Assembly: GCF_001874645.1 (NCBI RefSeq)
Contig: NZ_CP017886.1
Location: 1,364,001 to 1,428,000, forward strand
Source of the DNA: Pseudomonas frederiksbergensis
Lineage (GTDB): Bacteria; Pseudomonadota; Gammaproteobacteria; Pseudomonadales; Pseudomonadaceae
Direction: 5' to 3'
DNA length: 64,000 bases
The position numbers and the translations under genes are program-made. The first letter of the stretch is position 1, and every line of letters starts with the position of its first letter. The notes under the pieces are model-generated. The model was not told the DNA's origin and did not search any database. It saw only the letters and a program-made list of their open reading frames with translations. Positions 1-8,818 of the stretch are shown here, one piece after another.

Positions 1-3000
1 CCACCGTTCTGGTTGGTGACCTGGCCGGCGGTGAGGGTCAGGCTGTCGCCACTGTTCAGGCGACCGTTCTGGCTGTTGTCGAAGGTGCCCGTGGTCACGC
101 CAACCGCGCCCTTGCCGCTGATCACCCCTTGTTGACGGTTGTCGAGGCTGGCGCTGGTCAGATCGACGCTGCCGTCACTGACCAGTTGCCCGCCCTGGTT
201 GCCGAGCGCACCGCTGGCATTGACCTTCAAGGCACCGGCACTCGACAGGCTGCCACCGGTGTTGCTCAGGTTGGCGCTGTTGACGTCGAGCTGGCCTTCG
301 CTGCTGATCAGGCCTTGATTGTTCGTCAGGTCGCTGCTCAGGCCCAGCCGGATATCTTGCCCGCTGAGCAGGTGGCCAGCGGTGTTGTCCAGGGTCTGGC
401 CATCCAGGGTTAACCCGGCCTTGCCATTGATCAGGCCCTGATTGCGGTTGAGCACCTGGCCGAGGGTCATGGTCAAGCCCATGGCGGCGATGATCTGACC
501 GCTGTCGCTGTTGTCCAGGCGGTTGCCGGTCAGGCTGATGTCGGCGCTGCTGGAGAGTTCGCCGCCACGGTTGTCGATATCACCGACATTGAGTTTCAGC
601 GCTTTTGTAGCGCCTACCAGGCCATTCTGGCGGTTGTCGAGCGTGCCGCCGATCAGGCTCAGGGCACCACTGGCGATCAATTGACCGTTCTGGTTATTGA
701 GGGTGGTGACGGTGGCCGACACATCGGCCTTGCCGGCGACCGAGCCGTTGCTGTTGTCGAGACTGTTGGCCGCCAACAACACCACCCCGTCGCCGATCAG
801 GGTGCCGCTCTGATTGGTGAAAGACTGGGTCACGCCCAGATCAACGTCGCCACGGCTGCTGATCAGGCCATGGCTGTTGTCCAGACTGGCACTTCGGCTG
901 TTGAGGGACGCCGCAGAAATCAGCCCGTTAAGGTTGTTCAGGGCCTGAGCGATACGCAGGGTCAGGCCCTGGTTGCTCAGCAGCTTGCCACCGCTGTTGT
1001 CGACAGTTTGCGCAGCGACGGTGAAGGCCTGGGCACTGGAGATTTCGCCGTTCTGGTTGGCGATGTCCTTGAGGTGGTTGAGCACCAGCACGGGCCCGTT
1101 GATCAGGCCGTTTTGGTTGTTCAGTTGGCCGTTGTTCAGGTCCAGGTCGAGGCGGGTTTTGCTGAAGAGTTCGCCACCTTGTTGATCCAGACGGGTGATG
1201 CTGGCCGTCAGGTTTTTTTCGCTGGCAATGCGGCCGGTGGCGCCGTTGCTGACCTGGGTTGCGGTCAGGTCCAGCGTATCGTCACTGGTGAGATGACCGC
1301 CCTGGCTGTTATTCAAAATACCGGTGGTGACACGGGTTGCGCCCTTGCCGTTGACCAGGCCTTTCTGGCTGTTATCGAGGCTGGCGCTGGTCAGGGTCAA
1401 ACCCTGGTCGGTGATGATCGAACCAGCCTGGTTGAGCAACGCCCCCAGGCTGGTGACCGCCAGGGCGCCGGCGCTGCTGAGCTTGCCTGCGCTGTTATCC
1501 AGCGTGGCGGCGTTGAGGGTTAATCCGCCTTCGCCGCTGAGCAACCCGGCGTTATTGAGCAGCGCCCCATCCAGGCGGATGTCCAGCCCCTTGAGGCCGG
1601 AGAAACTGCCGCTGGTGTTGTCAAGTGTGGTGCCGGCCAGGCGAGCGCTGCCCTTGGCGAACAGCTTGCCCTTGCTCTGGTTGATCAGTTGCGCCACCGT
1701 CAGTTGCAGGTCGGTCGCGGACAGCAGTTTGCCGCCGTCGCTGTTGTCCAGACGCTTGCCGGTGAGGTTCAAGCGGTTGTCGGTGCTGGAGATTTCCCCT
1801 GCCCGGTTGTCGATCTGCTCGACATTGACGGTCAGCGCGTGTGTGCTGCCCACCAGACCGCCGTTGCGGTTGTCGAGGGTCTTGCCGGTCAGCAGCAAAC
1901 TGCCCTGGGCGACCAACTCACCGCCCTGCTGGTTCAAGGTGTCGAGGGTAGCGCTAAGGTCAGTCTGACTGGCGATCCGGCCTTTGCTGTTGGTGATGTC
2001 CTGGGCCTTGAGCGTCACGGGCCCGACCGCACTGAGCAGGCCACCACTGTTGTCCAGGCGCGAGCCTTCATAGCTGATCGCGGCCTTGCCGGTCAGTACG
2101 CCCTTATCGCGGTTATCCAGTTGCCCGACCAGCAGCCCCAGATCCTTGTCAGCTTCGATCAGCCCACCCCGGTTATCCGCCGAATCGCTGCGCAAGGTCA
2201 GCCGGTCCTTGCCGGCCAGACTGCCGCCACGGTTATCCAGGCTGCCGGTGGTCAGATCGATGCCACCGGTGGCTCTTGATTTTCCTAGCTCCCGGTTGTC
2301 GAAGACACCGCTGATATGCCCCGTCAGCGCGCCATCGGCGGCGAGCAGGCTACCGGCCGCGCGGTTGTCGAGGCTGGCGGCGGTCAGGCTCAGCGCCTTG
2401 CCTGAACCGAGGGTGCCGCCGTGGTTATCCAGCGCGCCACCGAGGTCGATGCTCAGCCCCAGGTCTCCCGTCAGGCGGCCCTGGGTATTGTCCAGGCTGG
2501 CGGCCTTGAGGGTCGAACTGCCGGCGCTGCCCAGCGCGCCCTTGAGGTTGGTGATGGCGCCATCGACGTTCAGGGTCAGGTCCGCGTCGCTGCCGAACGT
2601 GCCTCCGTCGTTGTCGAGGCTACCGGCATGGACATCCAGGCCCTTGGCCGAGACTACCCCTTTGGCTGTGTTCAGCGCTTGGTCGATGCGCAGGATCAGA
2701 GCCTGCTGGCTGATGACCTTGCCGCCGCTAGTGTCCAGACTGACCGCATTGAGGCTGAAGGCCTGATTACTGGATATCTCGCCGTTTTGGTTTGCTACGT
2801 TTTTGAGGTTGTTCAGCAATAACTGGCCGGGGGCGTTGATCAGTCCGTTCTGGTTATTGAGCTGGCCGTGATTCAGATCGAGGCTCAGCCCGGTGCTGCT
2901 GAACAGTTTTCCGTTTTGCTGATCAAGGCCACTGACGCTTGCGGTCAGGGCTTTGGTGCTGGAAATACTGCCTTTGGCGCCGTTGTTGAGCTGGCTGCTG

Positions 3001-6000
3001 ATGAGGTCGAGCGTATCGCCGCTGATCAGTGTGCCGCCCAGGTTGCTGACGGTGCCGAGGCTGGTGAGTTTCAAGTCCTTGACGCTGGAGAGGTTGCCGC
3101 CGTCGTTGTTCAGGCTGCCGACGCTGAGCAGAATCGCGCCATCGCCCTTGAGCGTGCCTCGGGCGTTAAGCAACTGTTCGCTCAGTGTCAGGTCCAGCTT
3201 GCCTTTGGCGTAGAGATTGCCACCCTGACCGTTGTTCAGTTGCGCAGCCTTGAGGTGTAAACCGGCCTGACCGGACAGCTGACCGTCAAGTTGGTTATTG
3301 AGCTGGGCGAGGGTCAGATTGATGTCGCCATTGGCAAGCAGTTGGCCGCCATGGCCGTTGTCCAGTGTCGAGCCCGTCAGGTTCAAGTGGCGTTGGCTGG
3401 AGACGTTGCCGCCCTGATTGTCGAGGCTGTCGATGTTCAGGTTCAGGCCCTGGGCAGCGCTCAGCGAACCCGCCTGACGGTTGTCCACCCGGTTGGCATC
3501 GAGCGTCAGAGCGCCACCGGCGCTGAGACTGCCGGTACGGTTATCCAGCAACCCCACCGTGCTCAGGTTGAGATCGGCCTTGCTGACGATCCGCCCCTTG
3601 AGCTGGTTGTCGAGGCTGGCACTGCCTAAGGTCAGCAGACCGTTCGAGGACACCAACCCAGCCTGGTTCAGCAACTGTCCGGCAATCTTCGCGGTCAGGC
3701 TCGAACTCCCCGTCAGTGTGCCTTGGGTGTTATCGAGGCTAGCGCCTTGCACCTTCAACAATTGGCCGGCGGTCATCGAACCCGTGGCGTTGTTGATCGC
3801 GCCCTGACTGCTCAACGTCAGACTGTTATCGCCGGTCAGATGCCCCTGACGGTTGTCCAGCTCAGCAACCTGCACAGTGATGTCACGGGCGCTCAGTTTG
3901 CCACTCTGGTTGTTCAGGCTGCCGGCGAGCAGCAGGTTCAGCCCGGTGCCAACGTTCATCGTGCCGAGCTGGTTGTTCAGGCTATCGGCCTGCAAATCGA
4001 GGGCGGAGGCGGACATCAGCGCCCCGGTGTTGTCCAGGGCTCGGGCGATCCGCAGGACCAGCGCTTGCTCGCTGAGGACTTTGCCGCCGGTATTGTCGAG
4101 ACTGTCGGCGCTCAGGTTGAAACCCTGTGTACTGGAAATCTCACCCTGCTGGTTACCGACCGCCCCCAGATTGCTCAACAGCAATTGGCCCGGGGCATTG
4201 ATCAAACCACCCCGGTTATTCAATACGCCGTGATTGAGGTCCAGGCTCAAACGGGTGCCGCTGAACAAGTGGCCGCCGCTGGTTTGATCGAGCCCGGTCG
4301 CTCGAACGGTCAGTGCGTTCGCACTATTGATCTGCCCGGCCTGGCTGTTATCCACCTGAGTGGCACTCAGATCGAGGGTATCGTCACTGGAAAGCTGACC
4401 GCTCTGATTGTGCAGAACGCCTGTCGCGACTTGTGTCGGGCCCTTACCCTGAAGGACACCGTGCTGACTGTTTTCGAGGCTGGCGCTGTTGATACTCAGG
4501 CCCGCTCCACTGCTGATCTGACCGCCCTGGTTGTTCAACACGCCGGCGCTGCTGAGGTTCAACCGCCCCTGGCTGGAAACGCTGCCACCGACGCTGTTAT
4601 CGAGGCTGCCAACGTTCAAATCCAGTGCCGTTTGGCCCGTAATGTGGCCACCGGTGTTGAGCACACTGCCGGCATTGATCGCCAGCGTGTTGCCTGAAAC
4701 CTGTCCGTTGAGGTTGTTCAAGGCCTGGTTGACGATCAACGCCAGAGACTGCTGGCTAAGGACCTTGCCGCCGGTGTTGTCGAGGCTGGTGGCGGCCAGT
4801 GTGAAGCCTTGTTGGCTGGAGATTTCACCGCCCTGGTTGGCGACTGTATTCAGGTTCTTCAGCAGCAACGCGCCGGGTGTGGTGATCAGGGCGTTCTGGT
4901 TGTTGAGCACGCCATTATTCAGGTCCAGGGTCAGGCCGGTGGCTGCGCTCAATTGGCCCTGATTGTGCTGGTCCAGACCACTGACACTGGCGGTCAGGAC
5001 CATGGCGCTGGCGATCCGCCCGGCTTCGCTGTTGTTCACCTGGCCGCTGGTCAGGTTCAACGCGTTGCTGCTGCTCAGCAGGCCCGTTTGGCTGTTGTCG
5101 AGGCTGCCGCTGTTGATCACCGCACTGCCGGTGCTCTGGATCTTGCCCGCTTGATGGTTGTCCAGTGCACCGAACGCCGTCAGGCCCAAGGTGCCCTGAC
5201 TGATGATTGAGCCTTGCTGGCTGTTGTTCAGGGACGCTGCCGCGAGTTGCAGACTGTGCTGGGCGGCCAGGCGACCGCCCTGATTGTTGAAGGCACCGCT
5301 GGCATTGATATTCAGGGCGCTGCCAGCCGACACCAGTCCGGCGACGTTATCCAGGGACGCAACATTCAAGGTAACCCCAGCCAGGCTGGAGATTTCAGCA
5401 GCGCCGTTACTCAGTGCTCCCACATTGGCGATCAGCTCGCCGTTGCCGGTCACCAGCCCGCCCTGGGTATTGAGCCACTGATTGGCATTGAGGTTCAGGC
5501 TACCGGTGCTCAGCACCCGTCCCTTGTTCTGGTTATCCAGCGTCCCGGCGGTGATATTCGCGCTGCTTTGTGCACTCAACGTGCCGCCCTGATTGCTCAG
5601 GGTTTGCGCGGTGTTGACCGTCAGGTTGCGGCTGGCGACTACGCTTTTGCCGCTGTTGTTGAGGTTCTGTGCGCTGAGGTTGACGTCACCGTTGGCGTTG
5701 CGGCCGGTGTCGGCGTTGACCCCGGCTTCGATGATGCCATTGTTGGTCAACTGGCCGCCGGCACTCAGGCTGATGCTGTCACGAGCAGCGAGGTTTTGCT
5801 GGTTGCTCAGATCACCTTGGGTTTGCACGGTGAGGGCGCTGCCGGCGTAGACCGGTCCCTGGGCATTGAGGCTGGCAGCTTTGATGTTCACCGCGCCATT
5901 GGCTGCCGAGGTATCGGCCAGGCTCAGGTGGCCGTTGGCATCGAGCTGGATGTCGCCACCGCTGGCGATCAGTTTACCGTCGAGTTTCACCCCGACGCCG

Positions 6001-6845
6001 GTTTCGGTGCCAACCAGTTTGATCGCGCCGGCGTACATGCCGCCGAGCGCCGAGGAGTCGATCGCCAGTTCCGGTGGCACGCTGCCGTCATTGGCGCGGG
6101 CGGTGGCGTTGAGAGTGTCGGCATTGACGTCGTTGCGACCGGCAACGATGGTCAGGTTATTCGCCTGAATCTGGGCGTTGATTTTTGCGCTGCGGGTGAT
6201 GATTTCGAAGCGGTCGACATTGCTCGCATTGATCCCCGCACCGTCGATGGAGACGCTGCCCTGATCGACCTGAAAGCGATCCAGTCGCCCGTTGTCGAGC
6301 ACCGGTTTGCCGGTGGTCAAGGTCACCCGTGGGGTGTTGATGAAGCCGCAGCCGTTGCAGCTGATGCCATACGGGTTGGCGACGATCACCCGCGCCGACT
6401 GCCCCGCCACTTCGGTGTAACCGTTCAACTGGCTCGGGCTGCCGCCGTTGACTTCGTTGAGGATGGTTTGCGCCGGACCGCTGCCTTTCAGGTTCGGGTT
6501 GCCGACGATGAATCCGCCCAGTTGGGTTTGCTGGGTCTGGGTGGAGGCGTTGTTGAGGATCAAACCCTGTTGGGTCACGTTGTAGTCGTGGAACTGGTTA
6601 TGCGAGAGACCCGTCGCATTGGGTGTGGCGATGTTGACGATCGGCACGCCATTGCCTGCACGGTCCAGCGTCGTACCCGGCGCGCTGACCACAATGCCGT
6701 CCGCCTGAGCCCACATCGGCTGCCAGAACATCACGTTGGCGAGGAGGAACGCCAGACCGCGTTTCGGCATGCCGCAGAAATGCTCGCGGGTTTTCAGGGC
6801 AGCAGATGGCTGGCCGGCCAGAAAGGCCAGTTGGCGAACGTCCAT
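1..6845 (-). CDS. Two-partner secretion exoprotein, filamentous haemagglutinin/CdiA-like (TpsA), 3' end outside window
   Basis: Surface or secreted giant adhesin/toxin-carrier exported across the outer membrane by the TpsB encoded just upstream. At least 2281 codons are present and the frame is still open at base 1. Residues about 29-48 form a hydrophobic signal segment ending AQA. The TPS secretion domain follows, with NPNL (116-119), NPYGI (157-161) and the CNGC pair (163-166) usual in this family. From about residue 290 onward the protein is a long array of ~20-residue beta-helix repeats rich in LDN, LNN and NQ. The ATG at 6845 lies 25 bases after the TpsB stop, so the two form an operon. 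The C-terminal region, which would show whether this is a contact-dependent toxin (CdiA) or a plain adhesin, is not in the window. Plus-strand reading frames here are shadows of the repeats. Confidence 0.93.
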   Translation of the reverse strand, partial: MDVRQLAFLAGQPSAALKTREHFCGMPKRGLAFLLANVMFWQPMWAQADGIVVSAPGTTLDRAGNGVPIVNIATPNATGLSHNQFHDYNVTQQGLILNNASTQTQQTQLGGFIVGNPNLKGSGPAQTILNEVNGGSPSQLNGYTEVAGQSARVIVANPYGISCNGCGFINTPRVTLTTGKPVLDNGRLDRFQVDQGSVSIDGAGINASNVDRFEIITRSAKINAQIQANNLTIVAGRNDVNADTLNATARANDGSVPPELAIDSSALGGMYAGAIKLVGTETGVGVKLDGKLIASGGDIQLDANGHLSLADTSAANGAVNIKAASLNAQGPVYAGSALTVQTQGDLSNQQNLAARDSISLSAGGQLTNNGIIEAGVNADTGRNANGDVNLSAQNLNNSGKSVVASRNLTVNTAQTLSNQGGTLSAQSSANITAGTLDNQNKGRVLSTGSLNLNANQWLNTQGGLVTGNGELIANVGALSNGAAEISSLAGVTLNVASLDNVAGLVSAGSALNINASGAFNNQGGRLAAQHSLQLAAASLNNSQQGSIISQGTLGLTAFGALDNHQAGKIQSTGSAVINSGSLDNSQTGLLSSSNALNLTSGQVNNSEAGRIASAMVLTASVSGLDQHNQGQLSAATGLTLDLNNGVLNNQNALITTPGALLLKNLNTVANQGGEISSQQGFTLAATSLDNTGGKVLSQQSLALIVNQALNNLNGQVSGNTLAINAGSVLNTGGHITGQTALDLNVGSLDNSVGGSVSSQGRLNLSSAGVLNNQGGQISSGAGLSINSASLENSQHGVLQGKGPTQVATGVLHNQSGQLSSDDTLDLSATQVDNSQAGQINSANALTVRATGLDQTSGGHLFSGTRLSLDLNHGVLNNRGGLINAPGQLLLSNLGAVGNQQGEISSTQGFNLSADSLDNTGGKVLSEQALVLRIARALDNTGALMSASALDLQADSLNNQLGTMNVGTGLNLLLAGSLNNQSGKLSARDITVQVAELDNRQGHLTGDNSLTLSSQGAINNATGSMTAGQLLKVQGASLDNTQGTLTGSSSLTAKIAGQLLNQAGLVSSNGLLTLGSASLDNQLKGRIVSKADLNLSTVGLLDNRTGSLSAGGALTLDANRVDNRQAGSLSAAQGLNLNIDSLDNQGGNVSSQRHLNLTGSTLDNGHGGQLLANGDINLTLAQLNNQLDGQLSGQAGLHLKAAQLNNGQGGNLYAKGKLDLTLSEQLLNARGTLKGDGAILLSVGSLNNDGGNLSSVKDLKLTSLGTVSNLGGTLISGDTLDLISSQLNNGAKGSISSTKALTASVSGLDQQNGKLFSSTGLSLDLNHGQLNNQNGLINAPGQLLLNNLKNVANQNGEISSNQAFSLNAVSLDTSGGKVISQQALILRIDQALNTAKGVVSAKGLDVHAGSLDNDGGTFGSDADLTLNVDGAITNLKGALGSAGSSTLKAASLDNTQGRLTGDLGLSIDLGGALDNHGGTLGSGKALSLTAASLDNRAAGSLLAADGALTGHISGVFDNRELGKSRATGGIDLTTGSLDNRGGSLAGKDRLTLRSDSADNRGGLIEADKDLGLLVGQLDNRDKGVLTGKAAISYEGSRLDNSGGLLSAVGPVTLKAQDITNSKGRIASQTDLSATLDTLNQQGGELVAQGSLLLTGKTLDNRNGGLVGSTHALTVNVEQIDNRAGEISSTDNRLNLTGKRLDNSDGGKLLSATDLQLTVAQLINQSKGKLFAKGSARLAGTTLDNTSGSFSGLKGLDIRLDGALLNNAGLLSGEGGLTLNAATLDNSAGKLSSAGALAVTSLGALLNQAGSIITDQGLTLTSASLDNSQKGLVNGKGATRVTTGILNNSQGGHLTSDDTLDLTATQVSNGATGRIASEKNLTASITRLDQQGGELFSKTRLDLDLNNGQLNNQNGLINGPVLVLNHLKDIANQNGEISSAQAFTVAAQTVDNSGGKLLSNQGLTLRIAQALNNLNGLISAASLNSRSASLDNSHGLISSRGDVDLGVTQSFTNQSGTLIGDGVVLLAANSLDNSNGSVAGKADVSATVTTLNNQNGQLIASGALSLIGGTLDNRQNGLVGATKALKLNVGDIDNRGGELSSSADISLTGNRLDNSDSGQIIAAMGLTMTLGQVLNRNQGLINGKAGLTLDGQTLDNTAGHLLSGQDIRLGLSSDLTNNQGLISSEGQLDVNSANLSNTGGSLSSAGALKVNASGALGNQGGQLVSDGSVDLTSASLDNRQQGVISGKGAVGVTTGTFDNSQNGRLNSGDSLTLTAGQVTNQNG

Positions 6846-6870
6846 ATTCAGGTCTCGACAGAGCGATAAA

Positions 6871-8589
6871 TTAGAGGGAGAAATCCACGCGGAAATAGAT
6901 CGGTGCTTCACGCTCGGTCAACGTATCCGGCCGCTCCAGGGAGTGGGCGAAGGTCACGCTGGCTGACACGTACTGACCACGAGCGAACAGTTCGATCGAG
7001 TCGCTCGACATCCGCCCATGTTGCTCGCCGTTGTAGCGGCCATGACTGATCACGCCCTGGTCGTAGCCCAGGCTGGTGCCGTATTCAGCGAACACCGGAC
7101 GCAGCCATTCCCAACTCACCGGACGGCTCCAACGCAGGTCGTTGCGCCAGTAGCTGCCGCTGTCACCGGACAGTGACTGGTCCTTGTAACCACGGATCGA
7201 CGACAACCCGCCAAGGCTGGTGCGTTGCGGGCTGAACAGCACATCTTCGCTGTGCTGGCCGGTCATCAAACTGTTGAAGCTCAACGACTCGCCCCAGAGT
7301 TTGAACGGCTGCAAGTAGCTCAGGGTGCCGGTGTATTTGCGGTAGCGCGCATCCGCTTCGCCGGGCCCGGGATGACCGTTGCTCTGGGCATCGAAGGCGC
7401 CGATACCTTTCTGCATGCCCAGGTCGAGGTTGACGAAGGCCGAACCGACACGCCGCCCGTGGTTGATCCCGAACTGCGCTTCGCTCAGATGGTTGCTGCT
7501 CAGGGCCAGCTTGCTGTCTTCGATGAAGTTGTTGCTGCGCAAGTGGGACACGCCGGCGCTCAAGGACGTCTTGCTCACGGCATCGCGATAGATCACTCGC
7601 TCGGCCTTGAACTGGTGAGTCTTGCTGTCGCCGGTCTGCTTGAAGTTGTAACCATTGGCGGCAATCTGCGAGCGGTAATCGCTCTGGCTGTAGCTGTAGT
7701 TGAAGTTCCACCAACCCCACGGCAGGTTGTAAGTGAGCATGGCGTTGCTTGAGGTGTGGTTATGATCGCTCACCGCATCGTGACCACCGCGCAACATCAA
7801 CTGATCGGCCAACCCCAGCGGGCTGTCCCAGTCAAAGGTCGTGCCCCACTGCTGCTCGCCGGTGCTGCGCTGGCCTTCGTTATTGCGCGACAAACCGGCG
7901 CGCCAGGGCTTTTGCGGGGTGTTCTTGACCAGCACTTCGCTGCCGCCCACCTGCTTGCCCGGTGCCAGTTCCATCTGCGCCTGATTGGAGGGCAAGCGGT
8001 TCAACTGATCGACCAGTTGCTCGATCTCGCGCAGGTTGACCAACTCCCCCGCCTTGCCGGGAAAGGCCATCGCCAGCTCACGGTCCGACAGCTGGCTGCC
8101 CTCTGCACCTTTGATCCCTTCAAGCTTGCCCTCGACCACCAGCACCTTCAAATGACCGGCAGACAGATCCTGCTGCGGCAGGTAAGCACGACTGGTCACC
8201 AGGCCTTTCTCAAGGTACTCATCGGTGATGACTTTCAGCAGCTCGTTGAGCTGGGTGACGCCCAGGCACTGACCGACGTAAGGCTTGAGCAAACGCTCGC
8301 GCTCACGGGCCGAAAGGCTGTCGGCACCTTTGAGTTCGATGTCTTTGATCGGGAAGCAGCGGGTATCGGCAGGCGCCGCCGGGGCCGTCGGTTTGGCCGC
8401 TTTGCCAGGCAGTTCCTTGAGCTCTTCGAGACGTCGGCGCTGCTCTTCGAGCAATCGATCCTGACGTTCGCGGATCAGATCGGTATCACCAGGGGTGGGT
8501 GCGGCGTGGGCAAGGTTTACGCTGGTGAAACACAGCAATAGACACGGCAAAGCCGCACACAGCCTCTTCCCGAGGGGGTGCAAGTACAT
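6871..8589 (-). CDS. Two-partner secretion outer-membrane transporter, ShlB/FhaC/HecB family (TpsB)
   Basis: Outer-membrane beta-barrel pore that recognises the TPS domain of its partner in the periplasm and exports it. The 572-residue protein starts with a signal peptide (about 1-29, ending AHA), then a charged helical linker (about 37-65), POTRA region (about 78-230) and a 16-strand barrel. The barrel lid-loop motif appears as SIRGY (464-468), equivalent to the family's (V/I)RGY. Length is normal for the family (550-600). A GAGGG ribosome site lies 8 bases before the ATG. The cognate exoprotein gene follows by 25 bases. Its promoter region carries an inverted repeat that overlaps the -10 element. 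Confidence 0.94.
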   Translation of the reverse strand: MYLHPLGKRLCAALPCLLLCFTSVNLAHAAPTPGDTDLIRERQDRLLEEQRRRLEELKELPGKAAKPTAPAAPADTRCFPIKDIELKGADSLSARERERLLKPYVGQCLGVTQLNELLKVITDEYLEKGLVTSRAYLPQQDLSAGHLKVLVVEGKLEGIKGAEGSQLSDRELAMAFPGKAGELVNLREIEQLVDQLNRLPSNQAQMELAPGKQVGGSEVLVKNTPQKPWRAGLSRNNEGQRSTGEQQWGTTFDWDSPLGLADQLMLRGGHDAVSDHNHTSSNAMLTYNLPWGWWNFNYSYSQSDYRSQIAANGYNFKQTGDSKTHQFKAERVIYRDAVSKTSLSAGVSHLRSNNFIEDSKLALSSNHLSEAQFGINHGRRVGSAFVNLDLGMQKGIGAFDAQSNGHPGPGEADARYRKYTGTLSYLQPFKLWGESLSFNSLMTGQHSEDVLFSPQRTSLGGLSSIRGYKDQSLSGDSGSYWRNDLRWSRPVSWEWLRPVFAEYGTSLGYDQGVISHGRYNGEQHGRMSSDSIELFARGQYVSASVTFAHSLERPDTLTEREAPIYFRVDFSL

Positions 8590-8617
8590 GTTCGATCCCT
8601 CGAGACGACAAGTGATA

Positions 8618-8656
8618 TCAATATGATGGCGCGATATTAAGTTGCCATCATATTGA
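8618..8656. promoter_or_regulatory. 13-bp perfect inverted repeat overlapping the tps promoter (candidate operator)
   Basis: TCAATATGATGGC (8618-8630) and its exact reverse complement GCCATCATATTGA (8644-8656) are separated by 13 bases. One arm fills most of the -35/-10 spacer and the other lies just downstream of the -10 element, a typical layout for a repressor site. Centre-to-centre spacing is 26 bases, about 2.5 helical turns. No regulator gene is adjacent, so the binding protein is unknown. Confidence 0.55.
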
Positions 8657-8662
8657 CGTCAA
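8634..8662 (-). promoter_or_regulatory. Predicted sigma70-type promoter of the two-partner secretion operon
   Basis: Read on the minus strand: TTGACG (-35, bases 8662-8657), a 17-base spacer, then TAATAT (-10, bases 8639-8634), about 45 bases before the TpsB start codon. The match to consensus and ideal spacing make this one of the clearest promoters visible in the window. Prediction only; no transcription start is known. Confidence 0.6.
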
Positions 8663-8770
8663 TAATCTTGTTACGAATTTGTTGCAGAATATGTCCAAAT
8701 TGACACGAAAGAGGCTCCTGACGGCGCAGACGTCAGGCTCGATCTCAAGATCGCCATAGGCTGAAAACGC

Positions 8771-8798
8771 AAAAGCCCGGACACTTGTCCGGGCTTTT
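8771..8798 (-). terminator. Rho-independent terminator of the DEAD-box helicase gene
   Basis: AAAAGCCCGGAC / GTCCGGGCTTTT hairpin with T-runs on both sides, 20 bases after the helicase stop codon. It could also stop transcription on the plus strand. Confidence 0.85.
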
Positions 8799-8818
8799 GG
8801 GTGAATCACCGTGGCGCG

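Noticed and set aside
129..6869. Many plus-strand open frames opposite the exoprotein gene, some over 500 codons
   Set aside because: They mirror the repeat array of the minus-strand haemagglutinin gene. The minus frame has the signal peptide, TPS domain and family repeats; the plus frames have no domain or ribosome-site support.
5214..6869. 551-codon plus-strand frame
   Set aside because: Antisense to the TPS domain region of the exoprotein; no recognisable protein features.
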